Made by a program: the position numbers and the translations under genes
DNA from: Gemmatimonadota bacterium
Lineage (GTDB): Bacteria; Gemmatimonadota; Gemmatimonadetes; Gemmatimonadales; GWC2-71-9
DNA: 32,036 nucleotides
Assembly: GCA_027294455.1 (NCBI GenBank)
Contig: JAPULZ010000015.1
Span: forward strand, 1-32,036
Direction of reading: 5' to 3'
Part shown: piece after piece, positions 15,687 through 23,841 of the stretch
Layout: the number at the start of each line of letters is the position of its first letter
How positions within the stretch are numbered: the stretch's first letter is position 1
The notes under the pieces: generated by a model
Databases searched by the model: none
Told to the model about the DNA's origin: nothing
The model's input: the letters and a program-made list of their open reading frames with translations, nothing else

Positions 15687-17739
15687 GCTTCGCCTCAAGA
15701 ACTCGCTTCTGCTCGTCCCGCTCGTGGTGTGGGCGTCCATACCGCGTCAAGCCGAACTTCTCGCGGCCATTTTGGCGGCTGAGGACGCCCGCAGGGCGAC
15801 TCCCGAGGGATTGGCCCCGGTATTCGACGGACTCGACTCGCCGGATTCGCTCGCGCAACGTATCGCCGTCCGGGCCCTTGGCCGGATGGAACGCCCGTCC
15901 CTCGTTCCGCGCATCCTTCCTGCACTCGCGGCGGGATCGCCGGCCGTGCGTATGGAGGCAGTCAACGCGCTTGGGCAAGCCGTGCTGAACGGCGGCGGGG
16001 AACAAATCACCGACGCCCTCATCGCACGCCTCGACACCGAAACCGACGCCGGCGTGCGCGGAGTCATTCTCCACACGCTCGGGCGCTTGCCGTTCACGGC
16101 CGGCGAGACGATCACGAGGGTGGAAGATCTGCTCACCAACGCGCTGGCGTCCACCGGCGGCACCAGCGTCACCGCCGGGGCCGCCCGCGGACTCGAATGG
16201 CTGTACCGGAATCACTCCGGCCGGCACACGCCGGCCGCGCGGTCGACGGCGGTATTGTACGAGGCCGCGGGATACGGATTGCCCGCCGCCCAACGCTCCG
16301 GCACACCCGACGGCATCGCCACCCGCCGATTCGCAGTCGCCGCGCTTCTCGCCGCCCGGCGCACCGACGCCGACTTTCTGATGCAGATGTTGAGCGATCC
16401 CGACCAGGAAGTGCGGCGCCTCGCCGCACTGGCGACGCGCGTTCAGGGCGACCTGGCCGGTCGAAGCGGCGTCATCGCGGTGGCGCGCCTGGACGGTGTC
16501 GCGCAGGTCCGCTACGAGGCATTGAACGCCTACGGCCGCCACATGCAGTCGGACCTCGGATGCGAGGTCGTGCGATCCGCCATCCTCGATCCCGACACGC
16601 ATGTGGCGCTCCTGGCCATCGATCTCTTCGGCAACGGCTGCGCCGCCGGTGAACCGACGGACCAGATCCTGGCCGGCCTGGCCCTCTCCCCCGCCGAGGC
16701 TGACTCGTGGCATCGGGCGGGCCACGCGCTGGTCTCCCTGGCGCGCGTGAATCCGTCCATGGGCGCCTCGCTCTTGTCGGCCTTCGTGTCGCACGCGGTG
16801 TGGCAGGTGCAGATGTATGCCGCCCGGGCGGCAACGCTGCTGCGGGACCTCCCGCAGCTCCGCGCGCTGGCCGCCGCCGACCACCCCAATGTGCGAGAAG
16901 CTGCGATCTCGGGGCTGGGACAACTGGGGATTGCGGGCGACGACCCCGTCATCGTCGCTGCTCTCGCATCACCTGACTATCAATTGGTTCGCACCGCAGC
17001 CGCCGCGATGGGCGGCGGCGCAGACGGACCCACGGTCCTCCCCGCCCTGCGCGACGCCTTGCAACGCATCACGGCAGAGCGTCGGGAAACCTCGCGTGAC
17101 ACGCGCATGGCAGTGTTGAACGCCATCCTGCAATTCGACGATGACGTTCCCCTCGACGAGCTCACCCCGTACCTGCGGGACTTCGATGTGGCCATCGCCA
17201 CCCGCGTAGCGGAAGCGCTCTCACTGCGCACGGCACAGCTGCTCACGGTCGCACCCGAACCATTACCGCGCTCGCCGTTGCCAAGCATTGATGAGCTGCG
17301 CGCGCTGGGGCAAACCCACGTGACGCTCCACATGCGCGGCGCCGGGGCGATCGAGATCCGACTGTTCCCCATGGAGGCACCGACCAACGCCGCGCGCTTC
17401 GCCCGTCTCGCGGGGGAGGGATACTTCGACGGGCTGACCTTTCACCGGGTGGCGCCCAATTTCGTCATTCAAGGCGGAAGTCCCGGCGCCAACGAATTCG
17501 TCGGGGACGGCCCTTACACCCGCGACGAAGTGACGATGCGCAGCCACCGCCGTGGCACCGTGGGAATCTCGACCCGGGGCCGCGATACGGGCGATGCCCA
17601 GATCTTCGTCAATCTCGTAGACAACGTTCGTCTCGACCATAACTACACCATTATCGGCGAGGTCGTGCGGGGAATGGACGTGGTGGACGGCGTCCTCGAG
17701 GGAGCAACGATCCAACGCGCGACGCTCGATCGACAGTAA
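15685..17739 (+). CDS. HEAT-repeat protein fused to a cyclophilin-type peptidyl-prolyl isomerase
   Basis: 684 residues in two parts. Residues about 30-520 are tandem helical HEAT/PBS-type repeats (for example AQRIAVRALGRM, AVRMEAVNALGQAV, EVRRLAALATRVQG, NVREAAISGLGQLG). Residues about 545-684 are a complete cyclophilin domain with the catalytic segment GLTFHRVAPNFVIQGG, then QIFVNLVDN and DHNYTIIGEVVRGMDVVDG. Such isomerases catalyse cis-trans prolyl isomerisation. The HEAT array is likely a scaffold for partner or substrate binding. The N-terminus (SLLLVPLVVWAS) could be a weak signal peptide, which would place it in the periplasm. It is followed 34 nt later by the amidohydrolase gene, so they may share a transcript. 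Its ATG lies in a small hairpin. Confidence 0.88.
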   Translation: MLRLKNSLLLVPLVVWASIPRQAELLAAILAAEDARRATPEGLAPVFDGLDSPDSLAQRIAVRALGRMERPSLVPRILPALAAGSPAVRMEAVNALGQAVLNGGGEQITDALIARLDTETDAGVRGVILHTLGRLPFTAGETITRVEDLLTNALASTGGTSVTAGAARGLEWLYRNHSGRHTPAARSTAVLYEAAGYGLPAAQRSGTPDGIATRRFAVAALLAARRTDADFLMQMLSDPDQEVRRLAALATRVQGDLAGRSGVIAVARLDGVAQVRYEALNAYGRHMQSDLGCEVVRSAILDPDTHVALLAIDLFGNGCAAGEPTDQILAGLALSPAEADSWHRAGHALVSLARVNPSMGASLLSAFVSHAVWQVQMYAARAATLLRDLPQLRALAAADHPNVREAAISGLGQLGIAGDDPVIVAALASPDYQLVRTAAAAMGGGADGPTVLPALRDALQRITAERRETSRDTRMAVLNAILQFDDDVPLDELTPYLRDFDVAIATRVAEALSLRTAQLLTVAPEPLPRSPLPSIDELRALGQTHVTLHMRGAGAIEIRLFPMEAPTNAARFARLAGEGYFDGLTFHRVAPNFVIQGGSPGANEFVGDGPYTRDEVTMRSHRRGTVGISTRGRDTGDAQIFVNLVDNVRLDHNYTIIGEVVRGMDVVDGVLEGATIQRATLDRQ

Positions 17740-17773
17740 CATCGCCATCGTTCCGCACATTGGAGGACCAATG

Positions 17774-19054
17774 ATGTTGCCAAGAGCCGTCACCACGATC
17801 ATCGTGTTCGCCTTCGCCGTCGGCTGTACTACCGGGGGAGACGCCCCGGCCAAGGCATTCGTCGGTGCGACGATCATCGACGGCAGCGGCGCGCCGCCCA
17901 TCGAAAACGGCGTCTTGCTCGTACGCGCGGGACGAATCGAAGCCGTGGGTCCTGACGCGTCGATAACGGTGCCGGAGTCGGCCGAGCGTATCGACGTCGC
18001 AGGACGCACCATCATCCCCGGCCTCATCAACGCCCACGGCCACATCGGCGACACGCGCGGTCTCGAAGGCGATCAATACTCCGAGGCCAACGTGTTGTAC
18101 CAGCTGCGGCTGAACGCGCGCTATGGGGTCACGACCGTCAACAGTTTGGGAGGCGACGGAGCGGAGGGCGTGCGGGTGCGCGACGCCCAGTCCGCGCCCG
18201 GATTGGACCGCGCGCGGCTGCTGGTCGCCGGCGCCGTCGTCACCGGCGAGACACCCGAAGAAGTGCGCCACGCGGTTGACGAGAACATCGCGATGGAGGT
18301 GAACTTCATCAAGATCCGGGTGGACGACAACCTGGGCACAAGTACGAAGATGGCTCCCGCGGTCTTTCAAGCCGTGATCGACCGCGCGCACGAGCAGGGC
18401 GTTCGTGTCGCCTCGCACTTGTACTACCTCGAAGATGCCAAGGCCCTCCTCCGCGCGGGAACCGACTTCGTCGCGCACAGCGTGCGGGATCTACCCGTGG
18501 ATGCCGAGTTCATCGCGCTGATGAACGAACGGGATATCTGCTACAGCCCCACGCTCACGAGGGAGGTCTCGACCTTCGTGTACGAGGACGTCCCGGACTT
18601 CTTCGAGGATCCGTTTTTTCTGCGCGAGGTGGACCCGGCCGTGCTCGAGGCTCTCAAGGACCCCGACCGGCAGCGCAGCGTGCGCGAAAGCCGCGGCGCG
18701 CAGCAGTACAAGCAAGCGCTCCAGATCGCCTTGGCCAACCTCCGGCCGCTGGCGGACGGAGGCGTGCGCATCGCGATGGGGACGGACGCCGGCCCGCCGG
18801 CACGGTTCCAGGGATACTTCGAGCACATGGAGCTGGCGCTCATGGCCGAAGCCGGCCTGACACCCATGGAGATCATCAAGTCGGCCACCGGTGACGCGGC
18901 CGCCTGTCTCGGCCTCGGGGACGTCGGCACCCTCGAGGCCCGGAAATGGGCGGACTTCGTGGTGTTGAGAGAGAATCCGCTGGAGAACATCGAGAACACC
19001 CGTAGTATCGAATCGGTGTGGATCGCGGGGAATCGCGTGCCGGAACGCCGGTAA
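17774..19054 (+). CDS. Amidohydrolase-family (imidazolonepropionase/prolidase-like) lipoprotein
   Basis: 426 residues. A short signal ending FAVGC (Cys18) indicates a lipoprotein. The metal-dependent hydrolase layout is present: an N-terminal beta-sandwich start (FVGATIIDGSGAPPIENGVLLVRAGRIEAVG), the metal-binding HGH in GLINAHGHIGD (88-90), a Lys in NFIKIRVDD, later His residues in VASHLYY and FVAHSVRD, the catalytic Asp in MGTDAGPP, and the C-terminal LEARKWADFVVL strand. Exported enzymes of this subgroup usually hydrolyse cyclic amides or Xaa-Pro-type dipeptides; the substrate is not deducible. GGAGG (17762-17766) favours the second of two adjacent ATGs (17774). It sits between the HEAT-cyclophilin and M14 peptidase genes on the same strand. 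Confidence 0.9.
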   Translation: MLPRAVTTIIVFAFAVGCTTGGDAPAKAFVGATIIDGSGAPPIENGVLLVRAGRIEAVGPDASITVPESAERIDVAGRTIIPGLINAHGHIGDTRGLEGDQYSEANVLYQLRLNARYGVTTVNSLGGDGAEGVRVRDAQSAPGLDRARLLVAGAVVTGETPEEVRHAVDENIAMEVNFIKIRVDDNLGTSTKMAPAVFQAVIDRAHEQGVRVASHLYYLEDAKALLRAGTDFVAHSVRDLPVDAEFIALMNERDICYSPTLTREVSTFVYEDVPDFFEDPFFLREVDPAVLEALKDPDRQRSVRESRGAQQYKQALQIALANLRPLADGGVRIAMGTDAGPPARFQGYFEHMELALMAEAGLTPMEIIKSATGDAAACLGLGDVGTLEARKWADFVVLRENPLENIENTRSIESVWIAGNRVPERR

Positions 19055-19083
19055 GCGTGCATCCGTATTTACCGCAATATTTG

Positions 19084-19106
19084 GGGGCGAGGCGTGGCCT
19101 AGCCCC
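19084..19106. repeat. REP-like hairpin GGGGCGAGGC/GCCTAGCCCC
   Basis: Arms 19084-19093 and 19097-19106 pair at 9 of 10 positions around a GTG loop, followed by TACA. It fills the 75-nt gap between the amidohydrolase and M14 genes and is the best-preserved copy of the window's repeat. It could attenuate read-through between them. Confidence 0.55.
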
Positions 19107-19129
19107 TACAACAATACCAGGAGAAGGGA

Positions 19130-21859
19130 ATGTTGACGTTACGACGCGTTAGCCGACTCACCATGGCATTGATCGCCGTTACGATTGGGACGGCGCGGGC
19201 TCAGTCCATCCCGACGCCCGAGTCCGTGTTGGGATCCCGCGTCGGGACGGACTTCTTCCTGGCCACGTACGATGAGTCCCTGGAGTACTTCCGCCGGTTG
19301 GCCCAGGCGAGCGACCGGGTGGAGCTCAGGGAAATCGGCAGGACCTCCGAGGGCAATCCATGGTACATCGCGCTGATCTCGACAGCCGAGAACCTCACGA
19401 ACGTGGAGCGTTATCGCGAAATCGCCCACCGTCTCGCCCATCCAGAAGGGTTGACGGACGCTGAGGCCCGGGCGCTCACGGAAGAGGGCAAAGCCATTGT
19501 CCACATCGACGGCGGGTTGCACGCGACCGAAGTCGCCCACGCACAGCACACGATGCAACTGGCGTACGACCTCGTGACCGGCGATGCGGATCCCGAAATA
19601 CGGGCTATTCTCGAGAACGTGATCTTGCTGCTCTGGCCGTCCATCAATCCCGATGGGCAGACCATCGTGGCCGATTGGTATCGCTCCAACCTGGGCACGC
19701 CCTACGAGGTCGCGCCGCTGCCGCGCCTCTATCAGAAGTACGTCGGCCACGACAATAATCGCGACGGCTACATGCTCAACATGCTCGAGTCGCGCGTCGT
19801 CACGCGGGTCCTGCGGGAGTGGGAACCGCAAATCCTATACAATCACCACCAGACGGCCCCGTTTCCCGCGCGGATCTGGATTCCGCCGTTTGCCGAGCCC
19901 ATCTCCGAGTTCGCCCATCCCCTCATGTGGCGGACGGTGAATTTGCTGGGGATGTCCATGGCCCAAGCCTTGGAGGAGCGTGGCCAGAAGGGCGCCGTGC
20001 ACATGGGGACCGGATTCGACAACTGGTATCCTGGCTTCATGGACCACGCCAACAATTTTCACAACGTCGCGGCGTTTCTCACCGAAACCGGCTTGTACCG
20101 GTACGCCACGCCGCACTTCTATACGATCAGCGACTTCCCGGCGCGGTCCCGGGATCTGCGGCCCCAGTCCCTGTATTCGAGTCCATGGCCCGGCGGATGG
20201 TGGCGGCTGCGCGACGCAGTCGACTACATGCTCACCGCCTCGTTCTCGGTGCTCGACGTCGCCGCGAAATACAAGCACGACTTGTTGTACAATCGCTACC
20301 AGGCCGGGCGCGACGTCATCGCAGCCTATCGCGACGGCCCACCTTATGCCTACTTCATTCCGCAAGATCAACGCGATCCGGTCGCCGCAGTGGAGTTGCT
20401 TCGCAGGCTGGCGTTCAATGGCATAGAGATCTACCAACTCTCGCAATCAACCCAGTTCGAGGGCATGCCGCTGGCGGCGAACACCTGGGTCATTCCCATG
20501 CAGCAGGAATTCGGCAACTTCGTGCGGCAGCTCTTCGCCGTGCAGAACTACCCGGACCTCCGCGAGTATCCAGAGGGTCCACCCGACCAACCATACGATG
20601 TCGCCGGATGGACGCTGCCGTTCCAGATGGACGTGCGGGTAATCGAAGCCGCCGCGCCGCTCACCGAGACCTTGCTGAGCGCCATGGAGCCCGTCCGTGG
20701 AGATGTGTTACCCTGGAACAGCGATGTCGACGACGCCGCACCCTTCGACTCTCCCCGCGGGGTCGGGTTCAACAGTCACCCCGTCGCCGCCGGCATCGTG
20801 CCTCCGGCCGGGTCCACCACGGGGAGTGGCCCCGCGTTACTCGTCGACCCCGCGCAAAACAACGCCTTCCGGGCCATCAATCAAGCCTGGCAACAAGGTG
20901 GCGAGGTACGCTTCGTTCCCGGCGTGGCGGGCGACTCGGGCGTTGCCGGGTCCAGCGGGCGATACGCCATCACCAACCTGGACCGCTCCGTCCTGAGCGA
21001 CATGGTGCGCGATCTCGCGCTCCGGGCCGCGTGGGGCCGTGCCGACGGCGTGCCGATCGCCGTCCCCCGGGTCGCGCTCTACCGTCCCTGGCAAGCCAGC
21101 ATGGACGAGGGATGGACGCGCTGGTTGATGGAGCGCTACGACTTCGCCTTCACCAACGTGTACAACGCCGACATCATCGCCGGGGCGCTCCGGCAGCGCT
21201 ACGACGTCTTGGTGATCGCCGATATCGGATCGAGCACCATCCTCCAAGGCTACGCCAAGGGCACCCTACCCCCACGCTACGCCGGCGGCATCGGCCGCGA
21301 AGGCGTGCGTGCGCTCGACACCTTCGTGCGCGCGGGTGGGACGCTCGTCACGATGAACCGCAGCACGCTCTTCGCCATCGACGCACTGTATCTCCCCGTC
21401 GAAAACGTCGTCGCCGACATCGAGCGGGATGAGTTCTTCATGAGCGGCTCCATCGTGTCGATGCAGATCGATCCTTCGCACCCCGTCATGTCCGGCATGC
21501 CGGAAGACGGAAAGATCTCCGTCGGCGGCAGCCCCGTGTTCACCGTGACGGACGAATACGAAGGATCGGTGCTCGCCAAGTATCCCAAGGTCGGATCGCC
21601 ACTCCTCTCCGGCTATCTCCTGGGCGAGGAACACCTCCAGGGCTACGCGGCGGCGTTGGATGTCCACCACGGCGAAGGGCACGTCATCTTGTTGGCGATG
21701 CGGCCCCAGTGGCGCGGCCAGCCGTTTGGCAATTTCAGGATCCTCTTCAACGCGGCGCTCTACTCGGCGCAGCTCGCCGCCGCGGCACCGGACAATGCGG
21801 CGTTCTGGACGAAGCCGGAACCGGAGGAAGAAGAAGAAGAGACGACCGAGGGACGGTGA
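19130..21859 (+). CDS. Exported M14-family zinc carboxypeptidase
   Basis: 909 residues. The signal peptide is cleaved after TARA (about residue 24). The M14 zinc site is HATE (His131, Glu134) in IDGGLHATEVAHAQH, plus the distal His in LYNHHQTAPF (about 236). Also visible are the substrate-binding INPDGQ and NNRDGY segments and the probable catalytic Glu in FLTETGLYRYATP. The catalytic domain covers about residues 35-380. The remaining 500 residues are a family extension, including a glutamine-amidotransferase-like fold suggested by DVLVIADIGS and the strands after it. The protein ends in an acidic tail with six consecutive Glu. ATG 19130 has AGGAG six bases upstream. It converges on the next gene with 7 nt between stops and no terminator. 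Likely periplasmic peptide or murein-peptide trimming. Confidence 0.92.
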   Translation: MLTLRRVSRLTMALIAVTIGTARAQSIPTPESVLGSRVGTDFFLATYDESLEYFRRLAQASDRVELREIGRTSEGNPWYIALISTAENLTNVERYREIAHRLAHPEGLTDAEARALTEEGKAIVHIDGGLHATEVAHAQHTMQLAYDLVTGDADPEIRAILENVILLLWPSINPDGQTIVADWYRSNLGTPYEVAPLPRLYQKYVGHDNNRDGYMLNMLESRVVTRVLREWEPQILYNHHQTAPFPARIWIPPFAEPISEFAHPLMWRTVNLLGMSMAQALEERGQKGAVHMGTGFDNWYPGFMDHANNFHNVAAFLTETGLYRYATPHFYTISDFPARSRDLRPQSLYSSPWPGGWWRLRDAVDYMLTASFSVLDVAAKYKHDLLYNRYQAGRDVIAAYRDGPPYAYFIPQDQRDPVAAVELLRRLAFNGIEIYQLSQSTQFEGMPLAANTWVIPMQQEFGNFVRQLFAVQNYPDLREYPEGPPDQPYDVAGWTLPFQMDVRVIEAAAPLTETLLSAMEPVRGDVLPWNSDVDDAAPFDSPRGVGFNSHPVAAGIVPPAGSTTGSGPALLVDPAQNNAFRAINQAWQQGGEVRFVPGVAGDSGVAGSSGRYAITNLDRSVLSDMVRDLALRAAWGRADGVPIAVPRVALYRPWQASMDEGWTRWLMERYDFAFTNVYNADIIAGALRQRYDVLVIADIGSSTILQGYAKGTLPPRYAGGIGREGVRALDTFVRAGGTLVTMNRSTLFAIDALYLPVENVVADIERDEFFMSGSIVSMQIDPSHPVMSGMPEDGKISVGGSPVFTVTDEYEGSVLAKYPKVGSPLLSGYLLGEEHLQGYAAALDVHHGEGHVILLAMRPQWRGQPFGNFRILFNAALYSAQLAAAAPDNAAFWTKPEPEEEEEETTEGR

Positions 21860-21866
21860 CAATCAC

Positions 21867-23816
21867 TCAAAACCGAACATAGTGTCCCACCCACAACGTG
21901 AGAAACCGTAGGTTTCCATCGTCGATGCCAACTTCGGTACCGGGACCGCCGGTGGCATGATACCGTAGGCCCACATCGAGCGCCACGCGGGGACGCAGGT
22001 AGTACTCGACACCCACACTCGCCGTGAGGCCCACGTCCCATCCCGACCAGACCAATTGCGCCTGTTGGGGATCCACCGGGGACCCACCGGTATCGAACAT
22101 CGACGTCGCCGGGTCCACCTTCACCCGGGCTTCCCAGCCGTACGCGCCGCCGCCGAGACTCGCGTACGGGCGAAAGAGGGCGTCCGGCGCCCGAAGCACG
22201 AGGTTGGCGGTGAAGGGATAGACGAAGAGGGATCCCCCCAGGCCGTCGCTTCGGGGGAACTTCTGGTAGCCGCCCAGAAATTCGAGCGCGCCGAAACGCA
22301 TCTTCACCCAGAGGTTGCGCCACACCAAAAAACCGTTGGAGGTGCCGTAGACGTCGCCGAACCTCTGCTGGGGATACGCGAATTGCAGTCCGAGAATGGT
22401 CGTTCCAAAGCCCCTTTCGGCGCCGCCGCCGGCGGGCGCCAGCCCGAGTCGCACGAGCCTTTCCCGCTCTCGGCCGTCGCGCGTGTCATGGACATATCGC
22501 GGGGTGCGGAAGATATAGAGGTAATACCAAGGCTGCAGCAGATCCTCGACAAACGAACGCACTTTGGGGATCTTCTTGATCTGATATGCCATGTACTGCA
22601 TGCCGGGCGCGGTGCGGTTCCACGCCGCGTTATACGACGGCCCGAACGGTGCCCGGTTGCCCACGTCGGCGCGAATCACGTCTCCCAAGGACGGCGCACT
22701 CGGGAAGCCCCATCGGACCGGAAGCAGGAACGGCATCCACTCTTCGAGGATTTCCGGCCTGCTCAGGTAGTCGATGCGGTTCGGTTCCGGTGTGAGGACT
22801 ACCCGAAACCGATCGTGGGACACCACCCGGGTCGAGTCCTTGTCGGGCGGCCGAACGCTCTCGGTGGAGCCGAGCCCCGCCGCGGCCTCCCATTCACCCG
22901 CGTACGGATAACTGCCGTGGGATCCCTCGTTCTTCTCCCCGGCAAAGATACGCACCGGGTAGTCGAAGATGTTGTACGCTCTGCCGCCCACGTAGATGAC
23001 CGGGTGCGTGCCGTCCACCACCTCCGGCTCGAATCCTCCCTGGGGCAGCTTGATGCTCCGCGCGTGGAAATAGTAGTGCACCTCCTCCATGGTCGTCCAA
23101 TCGGGCGCCAAGACGACGTTGATGTGCTCCCAGTCGCCCTCGTGGTTGCCGATGAAGTCGTTGAACGGGTAGAGATACCAGTACTGGATGACGATCCTGC
23201 CGTCCGGCGCGAGGAAGGGATGCGCATACACCGTGGGCTGGGCCCAGCGCGTGCTGTCCGGACCGGTGCGATACCGGCCGTACGCCTCCCACCACTCCCG
23301 GGGATTCTCTCCCGGCCAATCGAAATACCACGCCGCCACCAGATTGGGATCGCTCTCGTACAGCAGCGCGTTTTGGGTGAGCGTCACGAGGGAATCGTGG
23401 CTCAAGCTGCCGATGGCAATGTTGATGGAATCCTGGAACATGTAGGGCGCCGCTTGCATCAGGTCGAGCCGCAGCGTGTCGGTGAACAGCCGCATGTCCG
23501 TGGGCAGCAGTTGGTATCTACGTCCGTCCACCGCGGCATAGTCGTTGTTGGGCATGACCAGCGTGGGAACGAATCGCTCCACTAGGCGTTGCAACTCCCC
23601 GCGTCGCGATTCCGCAATTCCGTCGCCCCGCGCACTCTCATCCGCTGGTCCCCACAACGAATCGGCGATGGCCATCGTGCCGATCAACGGCGGCCGCTGA
23701 TCGGGACGAATGAAGTCCATGTAGATGCCGCGCCGGCCGTGCGCCGTCCCACACCCCGCCAACACGATCGAGGCACTCAGTGCCGCGATCAGGACCTTCG
23801 GCTGGGCTATCCGCAT
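21867..23816 (-). CDS. Lipoprotein joining a Vps62/DUF946-like domain to a C-terminal beta-barrel
   Basis: 649 residues. A canonical lipobox (VLAGC, Cys22) marks a lipoprotein. The middle region (about 190-310) has the pattern of the Vps62/DUF946 family: QYWYLYPFND, NHEGDWEHINVVL (224-236), EEVHYYFHARS, HPVIYVGGRAYNIF and EGSHGSYPYAG. The last 190 residues look like an outer-membrane barrel: alternating hydrophobic strands, Gly and aromatic rich (GLQFAYPQQRFGDVY, ALFRPYASLGGGAYGWEARV, VGVEYYLRPRVALDVGLRYH), ending in Phe. ATG 23816 is preferred because GGAGGG lies 7 nt upstream; a GTG 15 nt earlier has none. It lies 25 nt after the Omp85-type gene, so the two form an operon. Function unknown; the domain names come from remembered family patterns. 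Confidence 0.72.
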   Translation of the reverse strand: MRIAQPKVLIAALSASIVLAGCGTAHGRRGIYMDFIRPDQRPPLIGTMAIADSLWGPADESARGDGIAESRRGELQRLVERFVPTLVMPNNDYAAVDGRRYQLLPTDMRLFTDTLRLDLMQAAPYMFQDSINIAIGSLSHDSLVTLTQNALLYESDPNLVAAWYFDWPGENPREWWEAYGRYRTGPDSTRWAQPTVYAHPFLAPDGRIVIQYWYLYPFNDFIGNHEGDWEHINVVLAPDWTTMEEVHYYFHARSIKLPQGGFEPEVVDGTHPVIYVGGRAYNIFDYPVRIFAGEKNEGSHGSYPYAGEWEAAAGLGSTESVRPPDKDSTRVVSHDRFRVVLTPEPNRIDYLSRPEILEEWMPFLLPVRWGFPSAPSLGDVIRADVGNRAPFGPSYNAAWNRTAPGMQYMAYQIKKIPKVRSFVEDLLQPWYYLYIFRTPRYVHDTRDGRERERLVRLGLAPAGGGAERGFGTTILGLQFAYPQQRFGDVYGTSNGFLVWRNLWVKMRFGALEFLGGYQKFPRSDGLGGSLFVYPFTANLVLRAPDALFRPYASLGGGAYGWEARVKVDPATSMFDTGGSPVDPQQAQLVWSGWDVGLTASVGVEYYLRPRVALDVGLRYHATGGPGTEVGIDDGNLRFLTLWVGHYVRF

Positions 23817-23841
23817 CTTGTGGCCCTCCACGAAAAACCAG

